Shown here piece after piece: positions 22,666 through 32,429 of a stretch of DNA of 64,000 nt (position 1 is its first letter; each line of letters starts with the position of its first letter). The position numbers and the translations under genes are program-made. The DNA comes from Clostridiaceae bacterium Marseille-Q4149 (GTDB lineage Bacteria; Bacillota; Clostridia; Oscillospirales; Oscillospiraceae): contig CP073691.1 in the NCBI GenBank assembly GCA_018228685.1, positions 1,116,001 through 1,180,000 of the forward strand, in the 5' to 3' direction. The notes beneath the pieces are model-generated. The model saw only the letters and a program-made list of their open reading frames with translations, did no database searches and was not told where the DNA came from.

Positions 22666-25035
22666 TTACACTGATAGTGCGGCGGGGGATTCCGCCGATA
22701 CGCGGCCACGGGGGGCGGCGTGCTCCCCGCGGGAAAGCACCAGCGCCGCCGCAAACACCTGGTCCACGGTGTCCACCGGGATGAAGTGCAGACCGGCCCG
22801 GACGGTCTGGTCGATCTCGTCCAGGTCCTTGACGTTTTCCCGGGGAATCAGCACCGTATGTACGCCGTTTCGCAGGGCGGCCATGGTCTTTTCCTTCAGA
22901 CCGCCGATGGGAAGCACCCGGCCCCGCAGCGTCACCTCGCCGGTCATAGCCACGCTGCCCCGGACAGGCCGTCCGGTCAGCGCCGACAGCATGGCGGTGG
23001 TGATGGCGATACCCGCCGAGGGTCCGTCCTTGGGCACGGCCCCCTCCGGGAAGTGGACATGCACGTCCTTGGTCTTATAGAAGTCCCGGGGCAGGCCCAG
23101 CTCCTCCCAACGGCTGCGCAGGCAGGTCAGGGCGGCCTTGGCGGATTCCTGCATAACGTTGCCGAGATTGCCGGTAAGCTCCAGCTTTCCGCTGCCGTCC
23201 AGGGCCTGGGCCTCCACTTCCAGAATTTCGCCGCCTACCTGGGTCCAGGCCAGGCCGTTTACCACGCCCACCTGGTCCCGGTCGCTGTGGATGGACTCGC
23301 TGTACTGCTGGGTTCCCAGCAGTTCTTTCAGGTTATTCTCTGTAATGTCAACTCGCTTTACATCGCCCTCCACCAGCTGCATGGCGGCTTTTCGGCACAG
23401 CTTCCCCAGCTGGCGCTCCAGCACCCGGACGCCGGATTCCTTGGTGTAGGCGGCGATGACCCGCCGGATGGCGTCGTCGGTGATGCGCAGCTGGGTTTTC
23501 TTCAGACCGTGCTCCTTCAGCTGCTTGGGCAGCAGATGCCGCTTGGCGATCTGCAGCTTCTCCTCGTCGGTATAGCTGGTGAGCTCGATGACCTCCATCC
23601 GGTCCAGCAGGGGACGGGGGATGGTGTCCAGGGTGTTGGCGGTGGTGATGAACATCACCCGGCTCAGGTCCACCGGCACCTCCAGGAAGTGATCCCGGAA
23701 GGCGTGGTTCTGTTCGCTGTCCAGCACCTCCAGCAGGGCCGACGCCGGGTCGCCCCGCATATCGCTGGCCAGCTTGTCGATCTCGTCCAGCACCAGCAGG
23801 GGATTCATGGAGCCGCTGCGGATCACCGCGTCGATGATCCGGCCGGGCATGGCGCCGATGTAGGTTTTCCGGTGTCCCCGGATGTCCGCCTCGTCCCGGA
23901 CACCGCCCAGACTCAGCCGGGACAGCTTCCGGTGCATGGCCTTGGCCACGGACAGGGCGATGGAGGTTTTGCCCACGCCCGGGGGGCCCACCAGGCAGAG
24001 GATCTTGCCCTTGGCCTGGGGGTTCAGCTGCCGCACGGCGATGAATTCCAGGATCCGCTCCTTCACCTTGTCCAGGCCGTAGTGGTCCTTGTCCAGGATC
24101 TTCCGGGCCTGTTCCACGTCAGCCCGGTCGTGGGTCTCCACACCCCAGGGCACGTCCAGGCACACATCCAGATAGTTCCGGATGACGGCCCCCTCGGCGC
24201 TGCCGAAGGGCTGCTTGGACAGGCGGTGCAGCTCCTTCATGAGCTTCTCCCGCACCTCGTCACCGGCCCGGCAGCGGTTGATCTTCTCCTCGTATTCGTA
24301 CAGCTCGTCGTCGCCGTCCTCGCCCAGCTCGTGCTGCAGAACGTGCAGCTGCTCCCGCAGGACCATATCCCGCTGGACCTGGCCCACCCGCTGGCGGACC
24401 TTCTGGTCGATATCCGACTCCAGGACGGCGATATCCACCTCATGCACCAGAATTTCGTTCATCACCAGCAGCCGCCGGGCGGGATGCAGCTCCTGCAGCA
24501 CCCGCTGGCGATCCTGGTGCCGGAGGTTGATGTTGGCGGCGATGGTGTCCGCCAGCAGGCCGGGGTCCCGGATGTCCAGCACGGAGGCCACCAGCTGGTC
24601 GGACAGATTCCCCACCAGCTCCTGATACTGGCCAAACAGGGCGTATGTCCGCCGGGTCAGAGCCTCGGTGCGGTCCGAGGCCCGCCAGCTCTGGTCCTCC
24701 AGCAGCTCCACATTGGCCTGCAGGAAGGGCTTGGTCTGCCACAGGCGGCGCAGGGCCGCCCGGTGCAGGCCCCCGGCGATGACCCGTACCCCGGTATCCG
24801 AGGTCTTGACGATCTGGAAAATGCGGCACACGGTGCCGATCTCGTACAGGTCCTCCTCCTGGGGGTCCTGGACGCCGATCTCCCGCTGGGTCACCAGCAG
24901 CAGCTCCCGGTCGCCCTCCATGGCGTTTTCCAGGGCCAGGATGGATATCTCACGCTCCGCGTCGAAGCTCAGCGTCTGGCCCGGGAAGGCAGTCAACCCC
25001 CGCAGGGCCAGCACCGGCATATTTTGTGTGGTCAT
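22666..25035 (-). CDS. lon: ATP-dependent protease Lon
   Basis: Lon degrades misfolded and regulatory proteins in the cytoplasm. The 789-residue protein has an N-terminal substrate domain (begins MPVLALRGLTAFPG), an AAA+ module with Walker A GPPGVGKTS (about 350-358), and the C-terminal Ser-Lys protease domain with PKDGPSAGIAI (catalytic Ser near 672). AAAGGAG precedes the ATG at 25035; a longer frame is rejected. A hairpin separates it from clpX, so it may be partly independent of the clp transcript. Confidence 0.96.
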   Translation of the reverse strand: MTTQNMPVLALRGLTAFPGQTLSFDAEREISILALENAMEGDRELLLVTQREIGVQDPQEEDLYEIGTVCRIFQIVKTSDTGVRVIAGGLHRAALRRLWQTKPFLQANVELLEDQSWRASDRTEALTRRTYALFGQYQELVGNLSDQLVASVLDIRDPGLLADTIAANINLRHQDRQRVLQELHPARRLLVMNEILVHEVDIAVLESDIDQKVRQRVGQVQRDMVLREQLHVLQHELGEDGDDELYEYEEKINRCRAGDEVREKLMKELHRLSKQPFGSAEGAVIRNYLDVCLDVPWGVETHDRADVEQARKILDKDHYGLDKVKERILEFIAVRQLNPQAKGKILCLVGPPGVGKTSIALSVAKAMHRKLSRLSLGGVRDEADIRGHRKTYIGAMPGRIIDAVIRSGSMNPLLVLDEIDKLASDMRGDPASALLEVLDSEQNHAFRDHFLEVPVDLSRVMFITTANTLDTIPRPLLDRMEVIELTSYTDEEKLQIAKRHLLPKQLKEHGLKKTQLRITDDAIRRVIAAYTKESGVRVLERQLGKLCRKAAMQLVEGDVKRVDITENNLKELLGTQQYSESIHSDRDQVGVVNGLAWTQVGGEILEVEAQALDGSGKLELTGNLGNVMQESAKAALTCLRSRWEELGLPRDFYKTKDVHVHFPEGAVPKDGPSAGIAITTAMLSALTGRPVRGSVAMTGEVTLRGRVLPIGGLKEKTMAALRNGVHTVLIPRENVKDLDEIDQTVRAGLHFIPVDTVDQVFAAALVLSRGEHAAPRGRVSAESPAALSV

Positions 25036-25078
25036 AAGGGTATCTCCTTTGCGATAGGGAAAGTACAATAGGGCAAGA

Positions 25079-25104
25079 GGGGAGAGGCGCACGCGTCTCT
25101 CCCC
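25079..25104 (-). terminator. Hairpin between clpX and lon
   Basis: GGGGAGAG and CTCTCCCC flank a further pairing inner segment with the palindrome ACGCGT. On the minus strand the following bases are CTCTTGCCC, so it is a weak terminator or attenuator within the clpX-lon run. Confidence 0.45.
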
Positions 25105-25116
25105 TTTGTGCTTGTT

Positions 25117-26376
25117 TCAGGACGCCGGCGCGTTCTTGGTGCCGCGGCTGGGATCCCGCAGGATCACAGGTGCTGCGCCGTCGTTGACGGCCCCGGCGGT
25201 GATGGTCACCTGTTCGATGGTGTGGTCCGAGGGAATGTCGTACATGATGGGGGTCAGGACTCCCTCCATGACGGCCCGCAGGCCCCGGGCGCCGATGTTG
25301 CGCTCGATGGCCTTGTCGGCCACGGCCTCCAGGGCCTCCGGCTCGAACACCAGCTTCACATCGTCATAGGAAAACAGCTTCTGATACTGCTTGACCAGGG
25401 CGTTCTTCGGCTCCGTCAGGATCCGGACCAGATCCTCCCGGCCCAGCCCGTCCAGAGCGGCGATCACCGGCAGACGGCCCACCAGCTCGGGAATGATGCC
25501 GAATTTCAGCAGGTCGTGGGGCTGGACCTCCTTGAGGAGCTGTCCCGTCCGACGCTCGGCCTTGCTTTCCACCACGGCGTCGAAGCCGATGCCCTTGCGG
25601 TCGGTGCGCTGCTCGATGATCTTCTCCAGACCGTCGAAGGCGCCGCCGCAGATGAACAGAATGTTGTGGGTGTCCACCTGGATGAACTCCTGATGGGGGT
25701 GCTTCCGGCCGCCCTGAGGCGGCACGTTGGCCACGGTGCCCTCCAGGATCTTCAGCAGTGCCTGCTGCACGCCCTCGCCGGACACGTCCCGGGTGATGGA
25801 GGTGTTCTCGCTCTTGCGGGCGATCTTGTCGATCTCGTCCACATAGATGATGCCGTGCTCGGCCAGCTCCACGTCGAAATCCGCCGCCTGCAGCAGCCGC
25901 AGCAGGATGTTCTCCACGTCGTCGCCTACATAACCGGCTTCGGTGAGGGTGGTAGCGTCGGCGATGGCGAAGGGGACCTTCAGCACCCGGGCCAGGGTCT
26001 GGGCAAACAGGGTCTTGCCGGAGCCGGTGGGGCCGATCATCAGGATGTTGCTCTTCTGCAGCTCCACATCCTCGCCGCCGCCGAAGAAAATGCGCTTATA
26101 GTGGTTATAGACCGCCACGGACAGGGCCACCTTGGCGGCGTCCTGGCCGATGACGTACTGATCCAGCACCTCTTTGATCTCCCGGGGAGTGGGCAGCTGG
26201 TCCGGGGTCTCGTACCCGGCCTCAGGGCCGGGCTCGTACCCATCGTCCAGAATGGACATGCACAACTGGACGCACTCGTCGCAGATGCGCACGCCAGGGC
26301 CCTGGATCATGCGGTGCACCTGGTTCTCCGCCTTGCCACAGAAGGAGCACCGCAGGGATTTCTTATCGTCTGCCAT
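25117..26376 (-). CDS. clpX: ATP-dependent Clp protease ATP-binding subunit ClpX
   Basis: ClpX unfolds substrates and feeds them to ClpP. The 419-residue AAA+ protein begins with the treble-clef zinc finger (Cys10, Cys13, Cys32, Cys35), followed by Walker A GPTGSGKT near 115, Walker [10 protein letters not shown], and the pore loop GYVGDD. AGAGGTAA precedes the ATG. It starts 3 bp after the clpP stop codon and is surely co-transcribed with it. Confidence 0.97.
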   Translation of the reverse strand: MADDKKSLRCSFCGKAENQVHRMIQGPGVRICDECVQLCMSILDDGYEPGPEAGYETPDQLPTPREIKEVLDQYVIGQDAAKVALSVAVYNHYKRIFFGGGEDVELQKSNILMIGPTGSGKTLFAQTLARVLKVPFAIADATTLTEAGYVGDDVENILLRLLQAADFDVELAEHGIIYVDEIDKIARKSENTSITRDVSGEGVQQALLKILEGTVANVPPQGGRKHPHQEFIQVDTHNILFICGGAFDGLEKIIEQRTDRKGIGFDAVVESKAERRTGQLLKEVQPHDLLKFGIIPELVGRLPVIAALDGLGREDLVRILTEPKNALVKQYQKLFSYDDVKLVFEPEALEAVADKAIERNIGARGLRAVMEGVLTPIMYDIPSDHTIEQVTITAGAVNDGAAPVILRDPSRGTKNAPAS

Positions 26377-26379
26377 TGG

Positions 26380-26961
26380 TTACCTCTTGTAAATGACCTT
26401 GTCCACCAGGCCGTATTCCCGGGCCTCCTCGGCCAGCATCCAGTGATCCCGCTCGGAGTCCTGCTTCACCTGTTCGGGATCCTTGCCGGTGTTGTCGGCT
26501 AGAATCTGGTTCAGGCGCTTTTTCAGCTTCAGGAAATGCTCCACGTCGATCTCCATATCCGTGACCTTACCCTGGGTCCCGGCGGAGGGCTGGTGGATCA
26601 TGATCTCCGCATTGGGCAGGGCAATGCGCTTGCCCCGGGCGCCGGAGGACAGCAGGAACGCGCCCATGCTGGCAGCCATGCCGATGCAGATGGTGGACAC
26701 GTCGCACTTGATATACTGCATGGTATCGTAGATGGCCATACCCGCGGTCACAGAACCGCCGGGGCTGTTGATGTACATCTGGATATCCTTGTCGGGGTCC
26801 TGGGCCTCCAGATACAGCAACTGGGCCACCACCAGGCTGGCGGTGGTATCATTGACCTCTTCGCCCAGGAAGATGATGCGGTCGTTCAGCAGCCGGGAAA
26901 AGATGTCATAGGAACGCTCGCCCCGGTTGGTCTGCTCCACAACATAAGGGACTAAACTCAT
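26380..26961 (-). CDS. clpP: ATP-dependent Clp protease proteolytic subunit ClpP
   Basis: ClpP is the barrel serine protease that works with ClpX. The 193 residues have Ser98 in GMAASMGAF and His123 in IMIHQP, with the catalytic Asp later in the C-terminal third. The start at 26961 is fixed by ACAGGAGG; the longer frame is not supported. It sits 81 bp downstream of tig and immediately before clpX. Confidence 0.97.
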   Translation of the reverse strand: MSLVPYVVEQTNRGERSYDIFSRLLNDRIIFLGEEVNDTTASLVVAQLLYLEAQDPDKDIQMYINSPGGSVTAGMAIYDTMQYIKCDVSTICIGMAASMGAFLLSSGARGKRIALPNAEIMIHQPSAGTQGKVTDMEIDVEHFLKLKKRLNQILADNTGKDPEQVKQDSERDHWMLAEEAREYGLVDKVIYKR

Positions 26962-27042
26962 AGAAATGACCTCCTGTACAAATAGATGAAACTCAACCCC
27001 ATTATACCCGCCCGGTGGGTATCTCAAGCAGGGGACGAAAAA

Positions 27043-28377
27043 TTATTCCTCGTCCTTCTTTTCCTCTTCCTGCTTGGCTTCTTCCTTGGTCTCCTCAACA
27101 ACGGGAGCCACGGCTACGGCGGCGTCGGCCACGGCCTTGATAGCCTTGCTGCGCAGGACCTGCTCGCGGACGTCGGCCTCGGGCAGATACTTCTTGATGG
27201 TATCCAGGTCCATGCCGTACTTATCGGCCACGGACTTCATCTCGGCCTCGATCTCCTCGGCGGTGGCCTCCAGCTCCTCGGCCTTCACCAGGGCGGCCAC
27301 GGCCAGATCCATGCGGACCTGCTGCAGGGCGGGCTCATGGGCCTGCTTCTTGAAATCGTCCTCGGTGGTGTTGGTCATCTTCAGATACTGGTCAAAGGGG
27401 ATGCCCTGGGCGGCCAGCTGCTGCTGGAAGTTCTCCATCATCTGCTGGGCCTGAACGTCCACCATCTCATCGGGGATGTCGGCCTGGATGCCGTCGGCCA
27501 CCTTCTGCATCAGGGCGTCCTCAAAGGCGCGCTGGGCAGCGGCCTCGCGGTCCTCCACCAGCTTCTTGCGGGTGTCGGCCTTCAGCTCCTCCAGGGTGTC
27601 GAATTCGGACACGTCCTTAGCGAACTCGTCGTCAATGGCGGGGACTTCCTTGTGCTTGACCTCGTTGACCTTCACATGGAACACCACGGGCTTGCCGGCC
27701 AGCTCAGGGGTGTAGTTCTCGGGGAAGGTGATGTCGATGTCCTTCTCCTCGCCGGCCTTCATGCCCACCAGCTGATCCTCAAATCCGGGGACGAAACTGC
27801 CGGAGCCGATCTCCAGGTCGAAGTTCTCGCCCTTGCCGCCGTCGAAGGCCACGCCGTTGTCGAAGCCCTCGAAGTCGATGTCGGCGGTGTCGCCCTTCTG
27901 GATCTCGCGCTCCACGCTGACCAGACGGCTGTTGCGGTCGGCCATCTCGTTCAGGCGGTTGTCCACGTCCTCGTCGGTGACGTTGACCTCGGCCTTGGGG
28001 GCCTCCAGGCCCTTATACTGGCCCAGGGTCACCTCGGGATACACGGCCACGGTGCACTTGAACACCACGCCGTCCTTGCCGCAGGACTCCAGCTCCACCT
28101 CGGGATAGCCGACGACCTTCAGCTCCTGCTCCTTCACGGCGGCCTCATAGGCGTCGGGCAGCAGGATGTTCACTGCTTCTTCATAGAAGACCTCTGCGCC
28201 GTACATGCTCTCGATCATCTTGCGGGGAGCCTTGCCGGGGCGGAAGCCGGGAACGCTGATCTTGGACCGCTGCTGCAGGTACGCCTTGTTGATGGCGGCC
28301 TCAAAGGCGGCGGCATCTGCTTCGATGGTCAGTGCGACCTTGCTCTTGTCCAGTTTTTCACAGGATTTTACACTCAT
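27043..28377 (-). CDS. tig: Trigger factor (ribosome-associated chaperone, peptidyl-prolyl isomerase)
   Basis: Trigger factor binds nascent chains at the ribosome exit. The 444 residues include the N-terminal ribosome-binding domain with the signature VPGFRPGKAPR, an FKBP-type domain with GDTADIDFEGF, and the helical C-terminal domain that ends in an acidic, Lys/Glu-rich tail. The ATG at 28377 is preferred because GGAGG is 10 nt upstream; an earlier in-frame ATG overlaps this site. An extended -10 (TGCTATTAT) lies upstream, around 28425-28433. It is first in the protease block. Confidence 0.95.
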   Translation of the reverse strand: MSVKSCEKLDKSKVALTIEADAAAFEAAINKAYLQQRSKISVPGFRPGKAPRKMIESMYGAEVFYEEAVNILLPDAYEAAVKEQELKVVGYPEVELESCGKDGVVFKCTVAVYPEVTLGQYKGLEAPKAEVNVTDEDVDNRLNEMADRNSRLVSVEREIQKGDTADIDFEGFDNGVAFDGGKGENFDLEIGSGSFVPGFEDQLVGMKAGEEKDIDITFPENYTPELAGKPVVFHVKVNEVKHKEVPAIDDEFAKDVSEFDTLEELKADTRKKLVEDREAAAQRAFEDALMQKVADGIQADIPDEMVDVQAQQMMENFQQQLAAQGIPFDQYLKMTNTTEDDFKKQAHEPALQQVRMDLAVAALVKAEELEATAEEIEAEMKSVADKYGMDLDTIKKYLPEADVREQVLRSKAIKAVADAAVAVAPVVEETKEEAKQEEEKKDEE

Positions 28378-28466
28378 TTTGATTTTTCCTCCGTTCAGCA
28401 TTAAATCGTATCAATGCAATTCTATATAATAGCAGAAAACAATTTCAATTTCCACACTTTTTTGCT

Positions 28467-29156
28467 CTAATCACAAATTTTTTTGGGATGAAAGCTCAAA
28501 TAGTCCCCGGACACCATGAAAAACGAGGTTCCGCCCCGTTCTCCCTGCAGGGCCCGGCGGTGAGAAGCACCGTGGAGATGGCCATAGCAGCACACCTTCA
28601 CCTCATATTCCCGCAGCAGCCGCAGAATCTCCGGGCACTGATACCCCTGGTACAGAGGCGGGTAGTGAAGAAAGCACAGCTTCTCGTGATCTCCCGCCGC
28701 CTTCAGGGACGTCTCCAGCCGTCCGATCTCCCGCAGCAGGACCTTTTCGTTGTGGGTGCCCTGGTTGTCCAGCTCATAGAACCAGCCCCGGGTACCGCAC
28801 AGAGCCGTGTCCCCGTAGAACCGGCAGTTGTTGTGGAGGATCTCCATGGTGGTCAGGCCGTTTTCGGCGAAAAAGCGCTCCATTTTGGCGGCGGTGTTCC
28901 ACCAATAGTCGTGGTTGCCCTTGAGCAGGTACTTCTTCCCCGGCAGGGCGTCGATGAACCGGAAATCCTCCAGCGATTCCACCAGGCTCATGCCCCAGGA
29001 CAGGTCGCCGCACAGCACGGTGACGTCATCCTCCGTCAGCACGGAGAATCCCTCCCGGATGCGGGCCACATAGTCCTTCCAACCGTCCCCGAAGATCTCC
29101 ATGGGCTTGTCGGACCCCAGGGACAGATGCAGATCGCCAATGGCATACAGCGCCAT
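28467..29156 (-). CDS. Metallophosphoesterase
   Basis: The 229-residue calcineurin-like phosphoesterase shows the full metal ligand set: GDLHL (7-11), GDLSWG (about 50), GNHDYWW (about 79), HYPP (about 163) and GHLHG (about 192). The substrate is not defined; relatives act on phosphodiesters or nucleotides. AAGGAGG precedes the ATG. The gene follows the dipeptidase by 31 bp on the same strand, but the two are not obviously linked in function. Confidence 0.85.
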   Translation of the reverse strand: MALYAIGDLHLSLGSDKPMEIFGDGWKDYVARIREGFSVLTEDDVTVLCGDLSWGMSLVESLEDFRFIDALPGKKYLLKGNHDYWWNTAAKMERFFAENGLTTMEILHNNCRFYGDTALCGTRGWFYELDNQGTHNEKVLLREIGRLETSLKAAGDHEKLCFLHYPPLYQGYQCPEILRLLREYEVKVCCYGHLHGASHRRALQGERGGTSFFMVSGDYLSFHPKKICD

Positions 29157-29187
29157 ACGGCACCTCCTTCCTTATTATAGTATATCG

Positions 29188-30117
29188 TTATATCATCCTC
29201 CGCAGATTGTTCCAGAACAGGTCCTCCAGCAGGGCCTGGGGATAGCCCCGGGCTGCCAGGGCCTGCCACAGGCGGGGCATGTCCTGGACGCCCTGCATTC
29301 CGGCGGCCAGGGTCCCGCAGCCATCCAGATCGCCGCCCAGGCACAGAGCTTTCTCCCCACCCAGCTCCAGAAAATGCTCCACATGGGCCACCAGCTCCTC
29401 CATGGTGCCCGCCGGACCCACAAACGGCCGGTACAGATTCAGCCCCACCACGCCGCCGCTGTCCCGGATGGCCCGGAACATATCATCGGTAAGGTTGCGT
29501 CGGTGGGGGCACAGGGCCCGGCTGTTGGAGTGGGTGGCCACCACCGGCCCCCGGGCCAGGCGCACCACATCCCAGAAGCCGGGATCACTGATGTGGGACA
29601 CGTCGGGATAAATATGAAACGCCTCCAGCTGCCGCAGGAAGTCGGCACCAAGAGGGGAGAGACCCCGATCCGTGTCCCGGCAGTTGGTACCGGACAGGAC
29701 ATTGGGCCAATTCCACACGGGGTTGAGAAACCGCACACCCCATTCCGCCGCCGTCTCCACCTGTCCCGGGTCGCAGCCTATGAGCTCGGCCCCCTCTATG
29801 GAGAGAATCGCCGCCATTTTCCCGTCTGCCGCAGCACGGTCCACCTCTGCGCCGGTGCGGCAGGGGACGATGACGTCCCGGTTCTGCTCCATCTCCTGTA
29901 AAAACCGCCGGTGAAGCAGGCGGCCCTCCCGGACCATGGTGCTGCCCCGGGGAAGCTCCTCCGGGTCCTGATACAGGGCGAACACCTGGGCGAACCGCCC
30001 GAAGCTCGACGCCCGGTGCAGATCCAGATGACCATCGTTTTCCCGCAGCTGCGCTCCGGTCCGCAGGCACCGGTAAATGGTATCGCAATGCGCGTCAAAA
30101 TAGGGAATATGTTCCAT
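29188..30117 (-). CDS. Dipeptidase, peptidase family M19 (membrane dipeptidase type)
   Basis: This zinc dipeptidase of the renal-dipeptidase family hydrolyses dipeptides, often with D-residues at the C-terminal side. The 309 residues begin FDAHCDT, the first His/Asp zinc ligands, then SIEGAE with the bridging Glu, DVSH and THSNSRAL with later ligands. No signal peptide is present, so it is cytoplasmic. GAGGTGA precedes the ATG. It is 8 bp downstream of the yraN-like gene. Confidence 0.88.
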   Translation of the reverse strand: MEHIPYFDAHCDTIYRCLRTGAQLRENDGHLDLHRASSFGRFAQVFALYQDPEELPRGSTMVREGRLLHRRFLQEMEQNRDVIVPCRTGAEVDRAAADGKMAAILSIEGAELIGCDPGQVETAAEWGVRFLNPVWNWPNVLSGTNCRDTDRGLSPLGADFLRQLEAFHIYPDVSHISDPGFWDVVRLARGPVVATHSNSRALCPHRRNLTDDMFRAIRDSGGVVGLNLYRPFVGPAGTMEELVAHVEHFLELGGEKALCLGGDLDGCGTLAAGMQGVQDMPRLWQALAARGYPQALLEDLFWNNLRRMI

Positions 30118-30125
30118 ACGTCACC

Positions 30126-30482
30126 TCAGAATGCGTTCTCAATGTACTCTATGCGGCTGGCCTTTTGGGGATGCGGACCCTCAGCGTACACCTCCGCCAC
30201 GTCGAAGCGGGCGGGGCAGTCCAGGTCCTTCACCATCAGGTACCAGGCCGCCGTTTTCCGCAGCCGCTCCTGCTTTTTTGGGGTCACATACTCCCGGGGC
30301 AGGCCACAGGACAAATTCGTCCGGGTCTTGACCTCCACGAAGCACAGCACGCCGTCCTTCCGGGCGATCAGGTCGATCTCCCCGAACCGGCAGTGAAACC
30401 CGTGGGCCAGCAGGGTGTAGCCCCGGCGGCGCAGATAGTTGGCCACCTCCGCCTCGCCCCAGGTGCCCTCGGCCCGGCTCAT
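30126..30482 (-). CDS. YraN/UPF0102 family endonuclease-like protein
   Basis: The 118-residue protein has the YraN-type restriction-endonuclease-like fold: GEAEVANYLRRRGY, then CRFGEIDLIARKDGVLCFVEVKTR, where the E-I-D and EVK residues form a PD-(D/E)xK-type site. The cellular role is not established. The start at 30482 is chosen because AAGGAG is 8 nt upstream and the ATGA overlap with rnhB is typical coupling; the longer frame is less likely. Confidence 0.85.
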   Translation of the reverse strand: MSRAEGTWGEAEVANYLRRRGYTLLAHGFHCRFGEIDLIARKDGVLCFVEVKTRTNLSCGLPREYVTPKKQERLRKTAAWYLMVKDLDCPARFDVAEVYAEGPHPQKASRIEYIENAF

Positions 30483-31105
30483 GACTGCCGCTCCTTCCAC
30501 TTTTTCAGAAACGACTGCCGGTGCTCCGGGCAGGGACCGTATTGGTCCAGCATGGCGTAGTGCAGCTTCGTGCCGTAGCCCTTGTGCTGGGCAAACAGAT
30601 ACTGGGGATATTCCCGGTCCAGCACCTGCGTCACGTACCGGTCCCGGGTGACCTTGGCCAGGATGGACGCCGCCGCAATGGATACGCTGCGTCCGTCGCC
30701 GCCTACCACCGTCTCATGGGGGAGGTCGATGGAGGCGCACCGCCCATGGTCCCGGTTGCCGTCGATCAGAACGTAGTCCGGGCGGAGGGTCAGGGCCTCG
30801 ATGGCCAGCGCCATGGCCCGGATCCGGGCGCTTAAAATATCCGTGGCGTCGATCTCCGCCGCGCTGACGGAGGCCACGGCCCAGGCGATGGCCCTTTCGG
30901 TGATGACGCCGTACAGGGCCTCGCGCTTCTTCTCCGTCAGCTTCTTGGAGTCGTCCAGCCCCGGGATATTGCAGCCCGGCGGCAAAATCACCGCTCCCGC
31001 GCACACGGGACCCATCAGGGGTCCTGCACCGGCCTCGTCACAGCCGCACACAACGGCATAGCCCCGCTGCCGGGCCGCCTGCTCCAGGGATTCATCCGGC
31101 TTCAT
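30479..31105 (-). CDS. rnhB: Ribonuclease HII
   Basis: RNase HII removes ribonucleotides embedded in DNA and RNA primers. The 208 residues contain DEAG (Asp23 and Glu24 as metal ligands), DDSKKLTEKKRE, IDGN and a C-terminal Asp in the DRYVTQ region. The GRG motif that reads the RNA-DNA junction in characterised enzymes appears here as GAG (residues 26-28). It overlaps rbgA and the yraN-like gene by 4 bp each, so the three are translationally coupled. Confidence 0.93.
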   Translation of the reverse strand: MKPDESLEQAARQRGYAVVCGCDEAGAGPLMGPVCAGAVILPPGCNIPGLDDSKKLTEKKREALYGVITERAIAWAVASVSAAEIDATDILSARIRAMALAIEALTLRPDYVLIDGNRDHGRCASIDLPHETVVGGDGRSVSIAAASILAKVTRDRYVTQVLDREYPQYLFAQHKGYGTKLHYAMLDQYGPCPEHRQSFLKKWKERQS

Positions 31106-31968
31106 TGCGCATCCTCCACCGTCTCCAGGGTGAACCGGCCCAGCTTGCCGCCCCGGAACTCGTCCAGCAGAACCCGGGCCATGCGCTGGGTGTCCACCTG
31201 GGCCCCCCGCATAAGGAAGCCCCGCTTCCGCCCGGCCTTCTCCAGCAGGTCATATCCGCTGTCCTCCGGCTGCACGTCGATCTTGTACCGCTCCTCCAGC
31301 ACCGGCGCATACCGCCGGCCCAGATAGTCCATGAGATAGCAGGCCAGTTCCTCCATGTCTACCACGTCGTCCTTGATGGCGCCGGTGAAGGCCAGGCGCT
31401 TGCCCACCTCCGGGTCGTCAAACCGGGGCCACAGAATGCCCGGGGTGTCCAGCAGCTCCAGAGTGCTGTCCACCGGCACCCACTGCTTGCTGCGGGTAAC
31501 GCCGGGCCGGTCCTCGGCACGGGCGGTTTTGCGGCGGGCTACCTTATTAATAAAGGTGGACTTGCCCACGTTGGGGATTCCCAGCACCATGACCCGCACG
31601 GTGCGGCCCGCCTGGCCCCGCTGGGCCCAGGCGGCCAGCTTGTCCCGCAGCAGCTCCCGGACAGCGGCGGCAAACTGGGCGGTGCCTGCGCCGCCCTTGG
31701 CATTGGCCTCCAGCACAGCATAGCCCTTTTCCCGGAAATAAGCCGTCCAGCGCCGGGTCTCGCCGGGGTCCGCCTGGTCCACCCGGTTCAGGACCACCAG
31801 CCGGGGCTTGCCCGCCGTCAGCTCGTCCACATCCGGGTTCCGGCTGGACAGGGGAATGCGCGCGTCCAGAATCTCGCACACGGCGTCCATATTTTTGATC
31901 TCCGCCGTGATCATCCGCCGGGTCTTGGTCATGTGCCCGGGGAACCAGCTCAGATTATCAACCTGCAT
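31102..31968 (-). CDS. rbgA: Ribosome-biogenesis GTPase RbgA (YlqF)
   Basis: RbgA promotes late 50S assembly. The 288-residue circularly permuted GTPase has the order G4 (NRVD), G1 (GIPNVGKST), G3 (DTPG). It begins with the family's WFPGHM motif near residue 8. The ATG at 31968 is chosen from AGAGGTG upstream; a GTG start three codons earlier would overlap this site. It is first in the rbgA-rnhB-yraN operon. Identification is secure. Confidence 0.94.
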   Translation of the reverse strand: MQVDNLSWFPGHMTKTRRMITAEIKNMDAVCEILDARIPLSSRNPDVDELTAGKPRLVVLNRVDQADPGETRRWTAYFREKGYAVLEANAKGGAGTAQFAAAVRELLRDKLAAWAQRGQAGRTVRVMVLGIPNVGKSTFINKVARRKTARAEDRPGVTRSKQWVPVDSTLELLDTPGILWPRFDDPEVGKRLAFTGAIKDDVVDMEELACYLMDYLGRRYAPVLEERYKIDVQPEDSGYDLLEKAGRKRGFLMRGAQVDTQRMARVLLDEFRGGKLGRFTLETVEDAQ

Positions 31969-32029
31969 GTCGTTCACCTCTCGTATTTCCTTCGTAACTA
32001 AGAAATTATATCATATTTTCCGCCGCTTG

Positions 32030-32063
32030 GCAAAAGAAAAAACGCCCGCTGTCTGCGGGCGTT
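32030..32063 (-). terminator. Intrinsic terminator of rplS
   Basis: On the minus strand AACGCCCGC and GCGGGCGTT form a 9-bp stem with a 5-nt loop, followed by TTTTCTTTT. Confidence 0.85.
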
Positions 32064-32087
32064 CGTTCTTTTTTCGGGGGATACAGC

Positions 32088-32429
32088 TTACAGCTTCTCC
32101 TTGACCTTGGCAGCCTTACCAACGCGGTCACGCAGATAGTACAGCTTGGCGCGGCGCACGAAGCCGTGGCGGACCACTTCGATGGTGGCGATGGAGGGGG
32201 AGTGCACGGGGAACACCTTTTCCACGCCCACGCCGTAGGAGATACGACGGACGGTGAAGGTCTCCTCAATGCCGCCATGCTTCTTGGCAATGACGGTGCC
32301 CTCGAAGACCTGGATACGCTCGCGGGCGCCTTCCTTGACCTTCACGTGCACGCGGACGGTATCGCCCACCTGCACCTGGGGGACTTCCTTCTCCAGCTGC
32401 TCTTTGTTCAGTGCTTTGATCAGATCCAT
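32088..32429 (-). CDS. rplS: 50S ribosomal protein L19
   Basis: The 113-residue basic protein sits at the subunit interface of the 50S ribosome. Family motifs are [29 protein letters not shown], and [18 protein letters not shown] at the C-terminus. AGGAGG precedes the ATG. Here it is monocistronic, not in the usual rpsP-rimM-trmD-rplS operon, with a structured leader and its own terminator. Next to it lies rbgA, which acts on the same subunit. Confidence 0.97.
   Translation of the reverse strand: MDLIKALNKEQLEKEVPQVQVGDTVRVHVKVKEGARERIQVFEGTVIAKKHGGIEETFTVRRISYGVGVEKVFPVHSPSIATIEVVRHGFVRRAKLYYLRDRVGKAAKVKEKL

Noticed and set aside
22720-25071. 783-codon plus-strand open frame
   Set aside because: It is the antisense shadow of lon; lon has intact Walker and Ser-Lys motifs.
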